From: Helicobacter turcicus
GTDB lineage: Bacteria; Campylobacterota; Campylobacteria; Campylobacterales; Helicobacteraceae
Length of the DNA stretch: 64,000 nucleotides
Direction: 5' to 3'
Assembly (NCBI RefSeq): GCF_019711685.1
Contig: NZ_JAIGYQ010000011.1
Coordinates: 1-64,000 of the forward strand
Shown: piece by piece, positions 48,010 to 59,351 of the stretch
Layout of the letters: each line of letters begins with the position of its first letter
How positions within the stretch are numbered: position 1 is the stretch's first letter
Notes under the pieces: generated by a model
Databases searched by the model: none
The model's input: only the letters and a program-made list of their open reading frames with translations
What the model was told of the DNA's origin: nothing
Program-made: the position numbers and the translations under genes

Positions 48010-48038
48010 TTTGGACTCCACTTTATATAGAATCCAAA
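48010..48038 (-). terminator. Hairpin downstream of glnA
   Basis: On the minus strand TTTGGATTC (48038-48030) pairs with GAGTCCAAA (48018-48010), with one G-U pair, around an 11-base loop. It begins 14 bases after the glnA stop and is followed by a short T-rich stretch (ATTTTCTTT). Confidence 0.5.
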
Positions 48039-48051
48039 ATAAAGCAAAAAC

Positions 48052-49488
48052 TTAGCAACTATAAGTTGTAATAAATTCAAACGGATGTGGACGTGCTTCC
48101 CAAGGCCAAATTTCAGTTTCAAATTTATAAGCTTTATAAGCTTGAATAAACTCCTCACTAAAAACACCACCTTCTTTTAAATACGCACTATCTAATAACA
48201 TTTCCTCAATAGCATGTCTTAGGGTGTGTGGAAGTTGTTTAATACCTTTTTCACGGATTTCGTCAAGATGAAGTTCAAAGAGATTAATCTCCATAGGCTC
48301 ACCTGGTTCTATGCTGTTTTTGATTCCATCAATACCCGCCATTAAAAGTGAAGAAAACGCTAAATAAGGATTACTTGAGCTATCTGGAAATCTAAACTCC
48401 ATTCTCTTTGCCTTTTCACCACTATTATAAGGAATCCGAATGCTTGCGCTTCTATTTTGTGCAGAATAAGTTAAAATACTTGGTGCTTCAAAACCCGGAA
48501 TCAGGCGTTTATAGGAATTTGTGCTAGGATTTGTAAATGCAGCTAATGCTCTTGCATGCTTTAACACACCACCTAAAAAATACAATGCCATTTGACTTAA
48601 GCCCTCATACGCATTACCAGCAAATAGATTCCTATTATCTTTCCAAATGCTAATATGTACATGCATTCCACTACCATTATCACCATAAAGTGGCTTTGGC
48701 ATAAAAGTTGCTGTTTTGCCATTTAAGTGTGCAACCATTTTTACCACATACTTTAGCTTTTGCACATTATCTGCTGCTTCAAGCATATTGCCAAATTTTA
48801 CGCCAATTTCACCTTGCCCTTGCGCAACTTCGTGATGCACCACAAAAGTCTCTAATCCAACCTGCTTTAATACCTTAACCATTTCAGCACGCAAATCCAC
48901 CATAGAATCTACCGGAGCAACAGGAAAATATCCCCCCTTGGTCCCCGGACGATGCCCAAAATTCACCCCCTCAAATTCCTTGTTGCGATTCCACTCGCCC
49001 TCTTCTGTGTCAAGCTCGTAATATTGACAATTTACAGAATCTTTAATTTTAATAGAATCAAACACAAAAAACTCATTCTCTGGTCCAAAATATGCAACAT
49101 CACCAATTCCTGTTTCTTTAAGGTAAGCCATAGCACGTTTAATAATGGAGCGCGGACATTTTTCGTAAGGCTCATCTTTATAAATATCCCACACATCACA
49201 AAATACAACAGCAGTCGTATCCGCTGTGAAAGGATCAATAAAATAACGCACAGGGTCTGGAATCAACACCATATCAGATTTATTAACAGGTTGCCATGCA
49301 GGAAGTGAGCTTCCATCAAAGGGAATCCCCTTAAAACTATTCTCATCAATCACATCTGCATCAAATGCAAAGTGATGCCAAACTCCCTTAATATCTGTAA
49401 AGCGAAAATCTATAAACTCTACTTCATTTTCTTTACAATAGTTAAAAAACTCTTCAACTGCCTTTTTATCTACCGCTGGTCTTTGCAT
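48052..49488 (-). CDS. glnA: Glutamine synthetase type I
   Basis: Makes glutamine from glutamate, ammonium and ATP. 478 residues; [31 protein letters not shown] and [16 protein letters not shown] are the ligand and metal motifs. The usual adenylylation site NLYDLPP reads [10 protein letters not shown] here, with Phe404 in place of Tyr, so the enzyme cannot be shut off by adenylylation; H. pylori is known to have the same change. A TACAAT -10 box lies at 49522-49517. Confidence 0.96.
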   Translation of the reverse strand: MQRPAVDKKAVEEFFNYCKENEVEFIDFRFTDIKGVWHHFAFDADVIDENSFKGIPFDGSSLPAWQPVNKSDMVLIPDPVRYFIDPFTADTTAVVFCDVWDIYKDEPYEKCPRSIIKRAMAYLKETGIGDVAYFGPENEFFVFDSIKIKDSVNCQYYELDTEEGEWNRNKEFEGVNFGHRPGTKGGYFPVAPVDSMVDLRAEMVKVLKQVGLETFVVHHEVAQGQGEIGVKFGNMLEAADNVQKLKYVVKMVAHLNGKTATFMPKPLYGDNGSGMHVHISIWKDNRNLFAGNAYEGLSQMALYFLGGVLKHARALAAFTNPSTNSYKRLIPGFEAPSILTYSAQNRSASIRIPYNSGEKAKRMEFRFPDSSSNPYLAFSSLLMAGIDGIKNSIEPGEPMEINLFELHLDEIREKGIKQLPHTLRHAIEEMLLDSAYLKEGGVFSEEFIQAYKAYKFETEIWPWEARPHPFEFITTYSC

Positions 49489-49516
49489 TTTGATTCCTTT
49501 TAAAAATTTTTCTAAG

Positions 49517-49522
49517 ATTGTA
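49517..49522 (-). promoter_or_regulatory. Likely -10 box of glnA
   Basis: TACAAT on the minus strand, about 29 bases before the glnA ATG, with an A-rich -35 region. The short gap to the next gene upstream (49558) leaves little other room for a promoter. Confidence 0.4.
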
Positions 49523-49557
49523 GCACTTTTTCTTTAAACCGCTAATTAGAGGCACTT

Positions 49558-49883
49558 TTAATCATCGTCCTCTAAATCCGGAGGATACTGAAAAAATTTG
49601 CTCTCCATCTCCAAAATTCCAAACCGATACACAATATGTATATTCTCGCCCTTGCTACGCAAATGCTCAACTTCTGTATTAACACAAGTTTTTAGACGCT
49701 CTATTAAACTTACAATCTCTTTTTGCCATTCCTTTTCTTTTAAACTTAGCACCAAATATTCTGGATTATTTAGAAAAATATCTGGCACATTTGCACCAAA
49801 CTCTTCTTTAATTTTTATTAGAATAGCCTCGTAGTCTTGCGTCTTTGCGTGATATAAACTATAAGAGAATAGTAACTTTGGCA

Positions 49884-49884
<1 letters not shown>
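49558..49884 (-). CDS. Uncharacterised 108-residue protein
   Basis: A soluble protein of mixed alpha/beta prediction, with a very acidic end (YPPDLEDDD). No signal peptide, membrane helix or metal motif. Its start overlaps the guaB stop by one base, so it is the last gene of gatA-guaB. I do not recognise the family. Confidence 0.7.
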
Positions 49885-51344
<1,460 letters not shown>

Positions 51345-52691
51345 TTATTTTAATGTGTTCTCTAAGTGCAACGCCACATCTAAAAGCGTTTGCTCATCAA
51401 AAGCCTTTCCGATAAACTGCATTCCAATAGGCAATCCTCCATCACTATCTACAGGCAAGGAAATTGCAGGCAAACCAGCAAGATTCACACCAATTGTATA
51501 AATATCCTCTAAATACATCTGTAATGGTGTTTTACACGCATCAAAACTGAAGGCAACGCTTGGAGCAACAGGAGACAATATAACATCACAATCTTGTAAG
51601 ATTGTATTGTATTGCCTAGCAATCAGAGTGCGCACTTTTTGCGCTTTAATATAATAAGCATCGTAATACCCACTACTTAACACAAAAGAGCCAAGAAGGA
51701 TTCTACGTTTTACCTCATCACCAAAGCCCTCTGAACGCGTTTTTAGATACAATTCTTTTAAATTGCTTAAATTCTTCGCACGTCTTCCATAACGTACACC
51801 ATCAAAACGCGCTAAGTTTGAACTCGCTTCAGCCGTGCAAATAACATAATACGCAGCAATAATATAGCTTGTATCTAACATTTGTTTTTCAATAATCGTG
51901 TGTCCATTTTTGCTAAGTAAATCAATAGTCTTTTGATAGGCGTTTTGGATATTAGAATCCGCGTCTTTTAAAAGCTCTGGTAAAATTGCGATTCTTAATT
52001 TAAGCTCAGAATTTAAAGCTCTAAAAGTATTTGGTGGTTCTATCTTTGCACTTGTGGAATCCATTTTATCATAACCTGCAATCGCGTCAAAGAGAAGTGC
52101 ACAATCTGTTACATTTTGTGTAATAGGTCCAATTTGGTCTAAACTTGAGCTATATGCAACAAGTCCATAACGACTAACTCTACCATAAGTTGGCTTTAAC
52201 CCCACACACCCACAAAAACTAGCAGGCTGCCTAATACTTCCTCCCGTGTCGCTCCCAAGTGCAGCAAGTGCGATTCCGCCCGCTACTGCTGCTGCACTCC
52301 CTCCACTACTTCCACCGGGAACTTTATCCTTGTTTTTAGGGTTTAACGTTTTACCATAGCAACTACTAGCTGTTGTGCTTCCCATTGCAAACTCGTCCAT
52401 ATTTGTGCGTCCAAAAGGTGCAAAACTACTACGTTTTAGATTTTCAATGACTGTCGCATTATAAGGAGCAATGTAACCTTTTAAAATCTCACTTCCGCAA
52501 GTGATTTCCCAACCCTTCACATTTATGTTGTCTTTAATTGCAATGGGCAAAAGATTTGTATCGCTATCTTCTAATGTGCCAATATAAGCATTTAGATCAC
52601 TTGCTTGAATTTTTTCTTTGAGTGTATTTTTTAACTCTTGAATACCATCTTTATCTAGTTTTAGTGCTTCTTGCAGTGTTGGAATAGACAT
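51345..52691 (-). CDS. gatA: Asp-tRNA(Asn)/Glu-tRNA(Gln) amidotransferase subunit A
   Basis: Amidase subunit that releases ammonia from glutamine to make Gln-tRNA(Gln) and Asn-tRNA(Asn), used in bacteria lacking GlnRS/AsnRS. Ser-Ser-Lys catalytic set: [11 protein letters not shown] (Lys), [15 protein letters not shown] (Ser), [15 protein letters not shown] (Ser). 448 residues. gatB and gatC are not nearby. Confidence 0.96.
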   Translation of the reverse strand: MSIPTLQEALKLDKDGIQELKNTLKEKIQASDLNAYIGTLEDSDTNLLPIAIKDNINVKGWEITCGSEILKGYIAPYNATVIENLKRSSFAPFGRTNMDEFAMGSTTASSCYGKTLNPKNKDKVPGGSSGGSAAAVAGGIALAALGSDTGGSIRQPASFCGCVGLKPTYGRVSRYGLVAYSSSLDQIGPITQNVTDCALLFDAIAGYDKMDSTSAKIEPPNTFRALNSELKLRIAILPELLKDADSNIQNAYQKTIDLLSKNGHTIIEKQMLDTSYIIAAYYVICTAEASSNLARFDGVRYGRRAKNLSNLKELYLKTRSEGFGDEVKRRILLGSFVLSSGYYDAYYIKAQKVRTLIARQYNTILQDCDVILSPVAPSVAFSFDACKTPLQMYLEDIYTIGVNLAGLPAISLPVDSDGGLPIGMQFIGKAFDEQTLLDVALHLENTLK

Positions 52692-52831
52692 AAAAACTCC
52701 AAAATGTTTAAAAATTGTCGGAATTATAAAGCAGTTTTATTAATAGAAGGGTTAAAAATTTGTCTTTTTGCAGTTTTTGTAAAATTTCACAAAACAGAGG
52801 AGTTAGAATCATATTTAAAAATGTAGAAGAA

Positions 52832-52863
52832 AATCTAAAAGGGGTAAAAAAACCTTTTAGATT
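52832..52863 (-). terminator. Rho-independent terminator of fumC
   Basis: On the minus strand AATCTAAAAGG (right genomic arm, 52863-52853) pairs perfectly over 11 bases with CCTTTTAGATT (52842-52832) around a 10-base loop, followed by a T-rich run (TTCTTCTACATTTTT). It starts eight bases after the fumC stop. Because gatA lies beyond on the same strand, this separates the two units. Confidence 0.8.
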
Positions 52864-52871
52864 CTATGAAT

Positions 52872-54269
52872 TTAGGCTTTTGGACCAATCATTTTACTAG
52901 GATCAATCCACTTTTGATAATCCTCTTCGCTTACCAAACCTAGCTCAAGCGCACTCTCTTTAAGTGAGATTTTTTTCTTGTGCGCATTTTTTGCAATTTT
53001 TGCTGCCTTTTCATACCCAATATGTGGATTAAGTGCAGTTACAAGCATTAAGGAGTGGTGCAAATTGTAATCAATTTTCTCCAATTCTGGCTCAATCCCT
53101 TCTGCGCAATGGATATTAAAGGAATGCATAGCATCAGCAAGCAAATCTAAGCTTTGTAAAAAATTATAAATAATTACTGGTTTAAAAACATTAAGCTCAA
53201 AATTTCCTTGACTTGCGGCAATTCCGATTGCTGTATCATTTCCCATAACTTGCACAGCAACCATTGTTAAAGCTTCACATTGTGTGGGATTGACCTTTCC
53301 TGGCATAATAGAGCTTCCGGGTTCATTTTCTGGAATCCTAAGCTCTCCTAGCCCACATCTAGGACCACTTGCAAGCCATCTAATATCGTTTGCAATTTTC
53401 ATTAAATTCGCCGCTAAACCTTTTAATGCACCATGTGTGAAAGTAATCGCATCATGGCTTGTTAAAGCGTGGAATTTATTAGGACTTGAAACAAACTCAA
53501 TGCCTAACATCTTCGTTAATTCTGCACTGACTTTTTCACTTAATTGAGGATGCGCATTTAAGCCTGTTCCTACTGCTGTGCCCCCAATAGCTAATTCTCT
53601 TAGTGTTGGTAAGCTAGCTAAAATCTGCTCTTTAGAATGTTCTAACATAGAGTGATACCCGCTAAATTCCTGCCCCAAAGTTAAAGGAGTCGCATCTTGT
53701 AAATGCGTGCGTCCAATCTTAATAATACCTTTAAATTCCTGTGCTTTTCTTCCTAAAGTTGTGCTTAGTTCCTCAAGGGAAGGAATAAGTTTTTTTAACA
53801 CTTGCTCCACTGCTACAATGCTCATTGCCGTTGGGAATGTATCATTAGAACTTTGGGACATATTCACATGATCATTTGGATGGACAAATTTTTCTTCTCT
53901 AAAATTATATCCTGCAATTTCTGTTGCGCGGTTTGCAATGACCTCATTCATATTCATATTACTTTGTGTGCCTGAACCTGTTTGCCAAATTGCAAGCGGA
54001 AAATTATCATCAAACTTACCAGATATAATTTCATCGCATGCTTGCACAATAGCATTTTTGCGCACTTCATCAAGCTTACCCAAACTCTGATTAACAATTG
54101 CTAGAGATTTTTTTAAATTTGCAAATGCATAGATTAAAACCTTTGGCATTTTCTCAATACCGATTTTAAAATTCTCAAAACTACGTTCTGTTTGCGCCCC
54201 CCAATACTTCTCGTCTGGAACTTTCACTTCACCCATTGTGTCATGCTCAACCCTAAACTTCTGCTCCAT
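52872..54269 (-). CDS. fumC: Class II fumarate hydratase
   Basis: Oxygen-stable, iron-free fumarase of the citric acid cycle. The ATG at 54269 (AAAGGA upstream) gives 465 residues; 11 more codons are open upstream. Seen: [43 protein letters not shown] in pieces, [12 protein letters not shown], and [16 protein letters not shown], the superfamily signature with the catalytic Ser loop. Confidence 0.96.
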   Translation of the reverse strand: MEQKFRVEHDTMGEVKVPDEKYWGAQTERSFENFKIGIEKMPKVLIYAFANLKKSLAIVNQSLGKLDEVRKNAIVQACDEIISGKFDDNFPLAIWQTGSGTQSNMNMNEVIANRATEIAGYNFREEKFVHPNDHVNMSQSSNDTFPTAMSIVAVEQVLKKLIPSLEELSTTLGRKAQEFKGIIKIGRTHLQDATPLTLGQEFSGYHSMLEHSKEQILASLPTLRELAIGGTAVGTGLNAHPQLSEKVSAELTKMLGIEFVSSPNKFHALTSHDAITFTHGALKGLAANLMKIANDIRWLASGPRCGLGELRIPENEPGSSIMPGKVNPTQCEALTMVAVQVMGNDTAIGIAASQGNFELNVFKPVIIYNFLQSLDLLADAMHSFNIHCAEGIEPELEKIDYNLHHSLMLVTALNPHIGYEKAAKIAKNAHKKKISLKESALELGLVSEEDYQKWIDPSKMIGPKA

Positions 54270-54312
54270 AACTAATCCTTTCTTTAAAAAATTTTGAAAC
54301 ATATAAATCTAA

Positions 54313-54420
54313 CCTAAAAATCTATAATTTTTGCTTATAATTTTTAGGAATTTAGAATCAATTTCATAATTTTTAAATCCTAAAAAATCATAATTTTAGA
54401 CATATTTTTCATAATTATTT
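54313..54420. repeat. Hairpin and ATAATTTT direct repeats between fumC and the chemoreceptor
   Basis: CCTAAAAAT (54313-54321) and ATTTTTAGG (54340-54348) form a stem that continues, after one bulged C, with TATAA/TTATA. Next come direct copies of CATAATTTT-like units at 54365, 54389 and 54410, 21-24 bases apart, and two similar TATAATTTTT units inside the hairpin. The region is shared by two divergent promoters, so these may be regulator sites; they may also be simple AT-rich bias. Confidence 0.45.
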
Positions 54421-54457
54421 TTTCGTATATAATAATTTTATTTTAAACTTATTGTAA

Positions 54458-54463
54458 TATAAT
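54458..54463 (+). promoter_or_regulatory. Likely -10 box of the CZB chemoreceptor gene
   Basis: TATAAT (in attgTAATATAATcgc) about 71 bases before the ATG, in T-rich upstream context. The leader downstream contains an AGGGGA ribosome site. Confidence 0.5.
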
Positions 54464-54533
54464 CGCGCCACTACATTATTTTGATGGTATGATTCATAAA
54501 TGGGGAGAATCTTAACCTTTAGGGGATAACACG

Positions 54534-55628
54534 ATGTTTGGCAACAAATATAAAGAAGAATTACAACATGTTTTAGAAGAAAACAAACTCTTGAAAGCAA
54601 AATTGCAAGAAATGGCAGAAAAAAATAAATCTCTTGAAGAGCAATTACAAACGACCTCCAAGCAACAATCTAATACTGGAGAGTGCATCGGAACTTTTAG
54701 AGATATGACGCTATCTCTAGCTAGGGGTTGTGGCGTTAATCTCAAAGTTTTACAAGATGATTTTGGTAAATCTATTGACTTATTATACAATGCAAGAAGA
54801 ATTGCTGAAGAAAATAAACAAAACACATCAGAAACACAAAATGTTTTGGTTGAAGAACTCTCAAGTATGGGAGCTAGACTTTCTGAATTTGGAGATATGA
54901 TTACACAAGTGCAAAATGACTTTACGGCAATTTCAGGAGTGATTGCATTAATTACAGATATCTCCGACCAAACAAATCTTTTAGCACTCAATGCAGCCAT
55001 TGAAGCAGCAAGAGCAGGAGAACATGGAAGAGGTTTTGCAGTAGTTGCAGATGAAGTTAGAAAATTAGCGGAGCGCACGCAGAAGGCTACAAAAGAGATT
55101 GAAATGAACATTCAAGTTGTAAAGCAAAACTTCTCTGAAGTGCAAACTTCCACAGAACACATTATTAAAGATATGGAAACGCTTGGAGCGCAAAATGAAA
55201 CACTAGAAAAAATCAATTGCTCTGCTGATGAAATCTATAACGACACATATAAAATTCTCATCACAACTTTCATTGGACTTATTAAGTTAGACCACTTGCT
55301 CTTTAAGACAAATGGGTATCGTGCAATTTTCAATGAGGATTTAGAGGCAAAATTCGTAGGACATCATGATTGCCGTTTAGGCAAATGGTATGATAGTGGA
55401 AATGGAAAACAATTCTTCTCTATGCTTCCAAGCTATGCAAAGCTAGAACCATTCCACAAAGATGTGCATGATAATATCATTGCAGCACATGAGATTATGA
55501 AGCAATATGGAAATTCAAGCGACTGCTTAGAGGAAATTTACAACCACTTTAAAAAAGCAGAAGAAGCAAGCGATAATGTTGTTGCTTGTTTAGATAGCCT
55601 AGCACAAGAAAAACTTACTTCTCTTTAG
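54534..55628 (+). CDS. tlpD: Soluble chemoreceptor with CZB zinc domain (TlpD-like)
   Basis: A 364-residue cytoplasmic methyl-accepting protein with no membrane helix. An N-terminal coiled coil (about 5-50) leads to the MCP signalling hairpin tip [22 protein letters not shown] (in two parts, near 150) and [18 protein letters not shown]. The C-terminus is a chemoreceptor zinc-binding (CZB) domain with its His and Cys ligands: [26 protein letters not shown] and FHKDVHDNI. TlpD of H. pylori has the same layout and mediates responses to oxidants and low energy. It is divergent from fumC. Confidence 0.93.
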   Translation: MFGNKYKEELQHVLEENKLLKAKLQEMAEKNKSLEEQLQTTSKQQSNTGECIGTFRDMTLSLARGCGVNLKVLQDDFGKSIDLLYNARRIAEENKQNTSETQNVLVEELSSMGARLSEFGDMITQVQNDFTAISGVIALITDISDQTNLLALNAAIEAARAGEHGRGFAVVADEVRKLAERTQKATKEIEMNIQVVKQNFSEVQTSTEHIIKDMETLGAQNETLEKINCSADEIYNDTYKILITTFIGLIKLDHLLFKTNGYRAIFNEDLEAKFVGHHDCRLGKWYDSGNGKQFFSMLPSYAKLEPFHKDVHDNIIAAHEIMKQYGNSSDCLEEIYNHFKKAEEASDNVVACLDSLAQEKLTSL

Positions 55629-55632
55629 AGTT

Positions 55633-55654
55633 ACAGAATCCTTTTGGATTCCGT
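55633..55654 (+). terminator. Hairpin after the CZB chemoreceptor gene
   Basis: GAATCC, loop TTTT, GGATTC (55636-55651), flanked by AC/GT pairs after one mismatch, four bases past the stop codon. No U-tract follows, so termination efficiency is uncertain. The next 200 bases, to hypC, hold no gene. Confidence 0.45.
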
Positions 55655-55852
55655 AAAACTCCTCTATTCAAATATATAATTACAACTTATCCTTTGCAAT
55701 TCTATATATCAACTTTAAAATCTCTTTGATGATTTTTTAATACCTTTCTTCACTTTAAGGCTAACCGCTTACGATTATAAGCCTTTTAGAATCTTATTTA
55801 TAATTTTGCATTCTGCACACTAATTTTGGTTGATTAATAATACTTAAAACCC

Positions 55853-56122
55853 TTACACATCTCCATTAGCATCTCTTAACTCTGCGTCCTCTTCCTCAAT
55901 TGCTTTTAAAATCTCCGCATAAGTTTCAAGTGATAATTTTGCTTGCTCTTCATCAATTTTTCCCATTACATAACCAATATGCAATAACACATAATCCCCA
56001 ACATTAACTTCCTCACTCATTAAATCTAAGCTTGCCTCACGCGTAACACCTAGTGTATCAAGTGTTACCATATTATTTTCTGTATCAATACAAACCACTT
56101 TAGAAGGTATGGCTAGACACAT
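55853..56122 (-). CDS. hypC: HypC, hydrogenase maturation chaperone
   Basis: Small partner of HypD that carries the Fe(CN)2CO group to the large subunit of [NiFe] hydrogenase. 89 residues; the mature N-terminus MCLAIPSKV has the required Cys2, and GDYVLLHIGYVMGKID follows. The tail is acidic. The start lies within the last codons of hypB (23-base overlap). hypD does not follow. Confidence 0.95.
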   Translation of the reverse strand: MCLAIPSKVVCIDTENNMVTLDTLGVTREASLDLMSEEVNVGDYVLLHIGYVMGKIDEEQAKLSLETYAEILKAIEEEDAELRDANGDV

Positions 56123-56819
56123 AGTTTTGCTCCTTTTTTTCTTGTAAAAATGCGCAAAATTCCTGCAAAGATTCCGTATCTTTGGAAGATACTAAGAATA
56201 ATGGAATCTCTTTTTTAAGTTTTGCTAAATCCTCTTGCACTCTCTCTATTTTAAAATCAAACACATTTACCAAATCCACTTTAGAGATTGCTACCACATC
56301 CGCACACAAAAACATCGTTGGATATTTTAGCACCTTATCATCACCTTCTGGTGTGGAGAGCAAAACAATATTCATATTTGCTCCTAAATCATAGCTTGCT
56401 GGACACACGAGATTTCCCACATTTTCAATAAACATAAAATCTTTTAATTTTTCTTGCTCACGTAATTTTTCTAATGCACTCTTTACCATTAAGGCTTCTA
56501 AATGGCACGCATCACCTGTTGTAATCTGATAAGCATTAACCCCAAATTTTCCCAAACGCTCCGCATCACGATTTGTTTGTAAATCTCCCTCCACCACGCT
56601 AAAGTCTAAAAGGTTATGCCTAGCAATATTCTCTAATAACGTTGTTTTACCACTTCCTGGCGAACTCATAAGATTGATTACAAATATATTCTCTTGCTTG
56701 AAAATTGCACGTAACTCCATTGCTACTTTGTCATTTTTTGATAAGATTCTCTGCCCTACTTCCACGCTTTTTATCCCAAAACTCTTACTTTTAGTTTCAG
56801 ATTCCACACTATTTTTCAT
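56100..56819 (-). CDS. hypB: HypB, hydrogenase/urease nickel-incorporation GTPase
   Basis: GTPase that, with HypA, inserts nickel into [NiFe] hydrogenase (and helps urease in H. pylori). 239 residues from the ATG at 56819 (a GTG one codon earlier is also possible). SSPGSGKTTLLE is the P-loop, TTGDACHLEA holds metal ligands, ENVGNLVCPASYDLG the bridging Cys, and SKVDLV the guanine site. No His-rich N-terminal nickel store is present. Confidence 0.95.
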   Translation of the reverse strand: MKNSVESETKSKSFGIKSVEVGQRILSKNDKVAMELRAIFKQENIFVINLMSSPGSGKTTLLENIARHNLLDFSVVEGDLQTNRDAERLGKFGVNAYQITTGDACHLEALMVKSALEKLREQEKLKDFMFIENVGNLVCPASYDLGANMNIVLLSTPEGDDKVLKYPTMFLCADVVAISKVDLVNVFDFKIERVQEDLAKLKKEIPLFLVSSKDTESLQEFCAFLQEKKEQNYVSSHTF

Positions 56820-56957
56820 CACACTTCCACACTTTCTTTAGCAAAAATTATCGCATTGTAACGCATTTTTTTAAAAACCAACCAAAATTCCACCTTAAAG
56901 CGATTCTTACTACAAATGCGATATTATTCGCCTTTTAATTTATTTTTAGGATTATCA

Positions 56958-57563
56958 ATGCAAAAAATCTTACCAAAATCTATAGAAGTTTCCAACGAAG
57001 CTAATCTCCCCACGCAATTTGGAGAATTTAAAATCCGCTCTTTTAGAGAAAGAAAAACTATAAAAAACCATACCTACACTCTAGAACACCTCGTGATTAA
57101 AACACAAGATCTACCTCTTAATCCTCTTGTACGTGTGCATTCTGAATGCCTAACAGGAGATGCACTTTTGAGCTTAAAATGCGATTGCGGAAGCGAACTG
57201 CATATGGCACTCCAAAAAATTCAAAAAGAGCAAGGAATGGTGATTTATCTGCGCCAAGAAGGCAGAGGGATTGGACTTTTTAATAAAGTCAATGCTTACG
57301 CTCTGCAAGACACAGGATTGGACACTGTGGAAGCAAATTTAGCATTAGGTTTCAAAGAAGATGAACGAGATTATTCCATTGTAAAATTCATTCTTGATTA
57401 TTACAATCTTAAAAGAATCCGCCTCCTTACTAATAATCCAAATAAAATTGAAGCCTTTAGCAACTTTGTCAGTCTAGAGCGTGAGCCAATTATTACGCAA
57501 TGCAACACACACAATGCACATTATCTTGAAGTTAAAAAAATAAAAATGGGACATTTACTTTAA
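56958..57563 (+). CDS. ribA: GTP cyclohydrolase II
   Basis: First step of riboflavin synthesis. The ATG at 56958 (AGGA upstream) gives 201 residues; 14 further codons are open upstream. [21 protein letters not shown] in parts carries the three zinc Cys, [20 protein letters not shown] follows, and [11 protein letters not shown] ends the active site. It is the stand-alone enzyme, not a RibB-RibA fusion. moeA follows after 10 bases. Confidence 0.95.
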   Translation: MQKILPKSIEVSNEANLPTQFGEFKIRSFRERKTIKNHTYTLEHLVIKTQDLPLNPLVRVHSECLTGDALLSLKCDCGSELHMALQKIQKEQGMVIYLRQEGRGIGLFNKVNAYALQDTGLDTVEANLALGFKEDERDYSIVKFILDYYNLKRIRLLTNNPNKIEAFSNFVSLEREPIITQCNTHNAHYLEVKKIKMGHLL

Positions 57564-57573
57564 AAGGACTCTA

Positions 57574-58785
57574 ATGCAAACAAAAATTGATTTTAAACAA
57601 GCTATGAATATTTTACAATCCCAAAATATTACCACACTAGGTGTTGAGCGCGTTTTTTTACATGATGCTTTAGGACGCGTTTTAGCTCATGATATTTATG
57701 CGGAATCTGATATGCCTCATTGTGCGCTTTCTAATATGGATGGCTATGCTTTCAACTCCACATTCAAGGACGCTAAAAGTTTTAGGATTCTAGGGGTTAA
57801 TCAAGCAGGAAACGCAATTCCAACTCTACCCCTTGATGCACCTTTTGCAATAAAAACTTTTACAGGAGCTAAGATTCCACAAAATGCGGATATGCTAGTC
57901 CCTATTGAGCATTGCACATTAATACAAGATACGTTAAGCATTGAAACTTTGCCAAGTATTGGACAATATATGCGTCAAGCAGGAGATAATTACAAAAAAG
58001 GTGAAAAACTTCTTAGCAAAGGAACACGTCTAAATGCAAACCACATTGGACTTCTAGCAAGTTTAAATCAAGTCTTTATAAAGGTTTTCGCACGTCCAAA
58101 AGTTGGAATCCTAGTGAGTGGCAACGAGCTTTTAGAGCTAGGTGAGAGTGTAAGTTTAACACAAGATATTTACAATGCAAATGGACATTTACTCCTTGCA
58201 AAAGTGCTAGAAAATGGCGGAATCCCTAAACTCTACCCTATCTTAAAAGATGATAAAGCTCAAGTGAAATCCAACATAGAGTGCGCACTAAAGGAGTGTG
58301 ATATGGTTATTACAAGTGGCGGCGCAAGCGTGGGAGATTATGATTTTATCACGGCACTTTGTAAGGAGCGCACAAAAGAAGTTATCTTTCAAGGTGTGCG
58401 TATTAAGCCCGGTCAACACATCGTCTATGCGCAATTTAACTCCAAACATTTCTTTGGACTTCCGGGATTTCCAAACTCTACACTTGTAACATTTGAACTC
58501 TTTGTAAAGGAGATTTTACTGCGCCTTTTAGGAACAAAACTCAAAAGGACAACATTTAAGATTCCACTTTCTTTTGATATTGATAAAAACGACACGCGTT
58601 TAGAATTTCGTGTATGTAATGTGCGCAATAAAGAGGGAAGTTTTAGTATAGATTTTAAAGACAAAAAAGACTTTCAAAGTGCAATTTTAAACAACTTTTG
58701 CCCACTTGATAATGCACAAGTTGGACTTTGTGTTTTAGATTCTGCTAAAAAAAGTGGAGAGATTACAGAGGTGATTCTCCTTTAA
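57574..58785 (+). CDS. moeA: Molybdopterin molybdenumtransferase
   Basis: Inserts molybdate into adenylated molybdopterin, needed by FdhA in this window. 403 residues: DMPHCALSNMDGYAF (domain III region), VGILVSGNELLELGE, QDIYNANGHLL, ITSGGASVGDYDFI and GLPGFPNSTLVTFELF are the family motifs. The C-terminal domain is about residues 330-403. Two bases from the converging methyltransferase gene. Confidence 0.95.
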   Translation: MQTKIDFKQAMNILQSQNITTLGVERVFLHDALGRVLAHDIYAESDMPHCALSNMDGYAFNSTFKDAKSFRILGVNQAGNAIPTLPLDAPFAIKTFTGAKIPQNADMLVPIEHCTLIQDTLSIETLPSIGQYMRQAGDNYKKGEKLLSKGTRLNANHIGLLASLNQVFIKVFARPKVGILVSGNELLELGESVSLTQDIYNANGHLLLAKVLENGGIPKLYPILKDDKAQVKSNIECALKECDMVITSGGASVGDYDFITALCKERTKEVIFQGVRIKPGQHIVYAQFNSKHFFGLPGFPNSTLVTFELFVKEILLRLLGTKLKRTTFKIPLSFDIDKNDTRLEFRVCNVRNKEGSFSIDFKDKKDFQSAILNNFCPLDNAQVGLCVLDSAKKSGEITEVILL

Positions 58786-58787
58786 TT

Positions 58788-59351
58788 TTAATCACTCTTT
58801 TGTGCTACAAGCCTTGCAACAAGGGCTAACCCAGAATCTTTTGAACGCACAATAAGTGCTTCTTCATAAAATAAAACCTCTAAGTCTAAAAACGCGCGCA
58901 ATAGCTCATTTTTTCTAAGCAAATGCGCAGAATCTCTAGCAAAAGCATTGTGCAACTCCACATTACTTTGCACAAAAGTCTCAAAAACTAGGATTCCATC
59001 CTTCTTTAGCCCTTCAATCATATAAGGAAACAAACGACGTTCCAAAAAATAACTCTTACAAATTAAGTCATAACTACAAGGTGGAATCTTAAAAGTATCC
59101 AAATCCACACACTGCGCGTTAATTCCCTTCTCACCTTGTAATGAACTAATTGCATAACTTGAAACATCTACACTATCCACACAAAAACCGCAATCACGCA
59201 TAAACTTAGAATTCCTTCCCATTCCACAGGCAATATCTAGTGCCTTGCCAACTCTTGCTTTAGCAATATGCGTTTTTAAAAGTTCTAAAGGTCTAGTTGG
59301 AATCGGATTTTCTCTGTGACGTATATCCCATTTTAGTGCATCCCTTTGCAT
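58788..59351 (-). CDS. Class I SAM-dependent methyltransferase
   Basis: A 187-residue protein with motif I KALDIACGMGRNSKFM (about residues 36-51), the acidic end VDSVDVS, and a post-I region typical of TehB/UbiE-like methyltransferases. Substrate cannot be assigned. The ATG follows the nitrilase stop directly. Confidence 0.88.
   Translation of the reverse strand: MQRDALKWDIRHRENPIPTRPLELLKTHIAKARVGKALDIACGMGRNSKFMRDCGFCVDSVDVSSYAISSLQGEKGINAQCVDLDTFKIPPCSYDLICKSYFLERRLFPYMIEGLKKDGILVFETFVQSNVELHNAFARDSAHLLRKNELLRAFLDLEVLFYEEALIVRSKDSGLALVARLVAQKSD

Noticed and set aside
47937-48170. Frames covering the glnA end and the gap before yajC
   Set aside because: They overlap glnA in the wrong frame, have no ribosome site and read as low-complexity hydrophobic sequence.
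54512-55111. 199-codon minus-strand frame opposite the CZB chemoreceptor gene
   Set aside because: It is the antisense shadow of a well-conserved chemoreceptor signalling domain; the Ser/Cys-rich translation has no family features.
55770-55800. AAGGCT/AGCCTT inverted repeat downstream of hypC
   Set aside because: Only six pairs around a 17-base loop and no U-tract; too weak to call a terminator.
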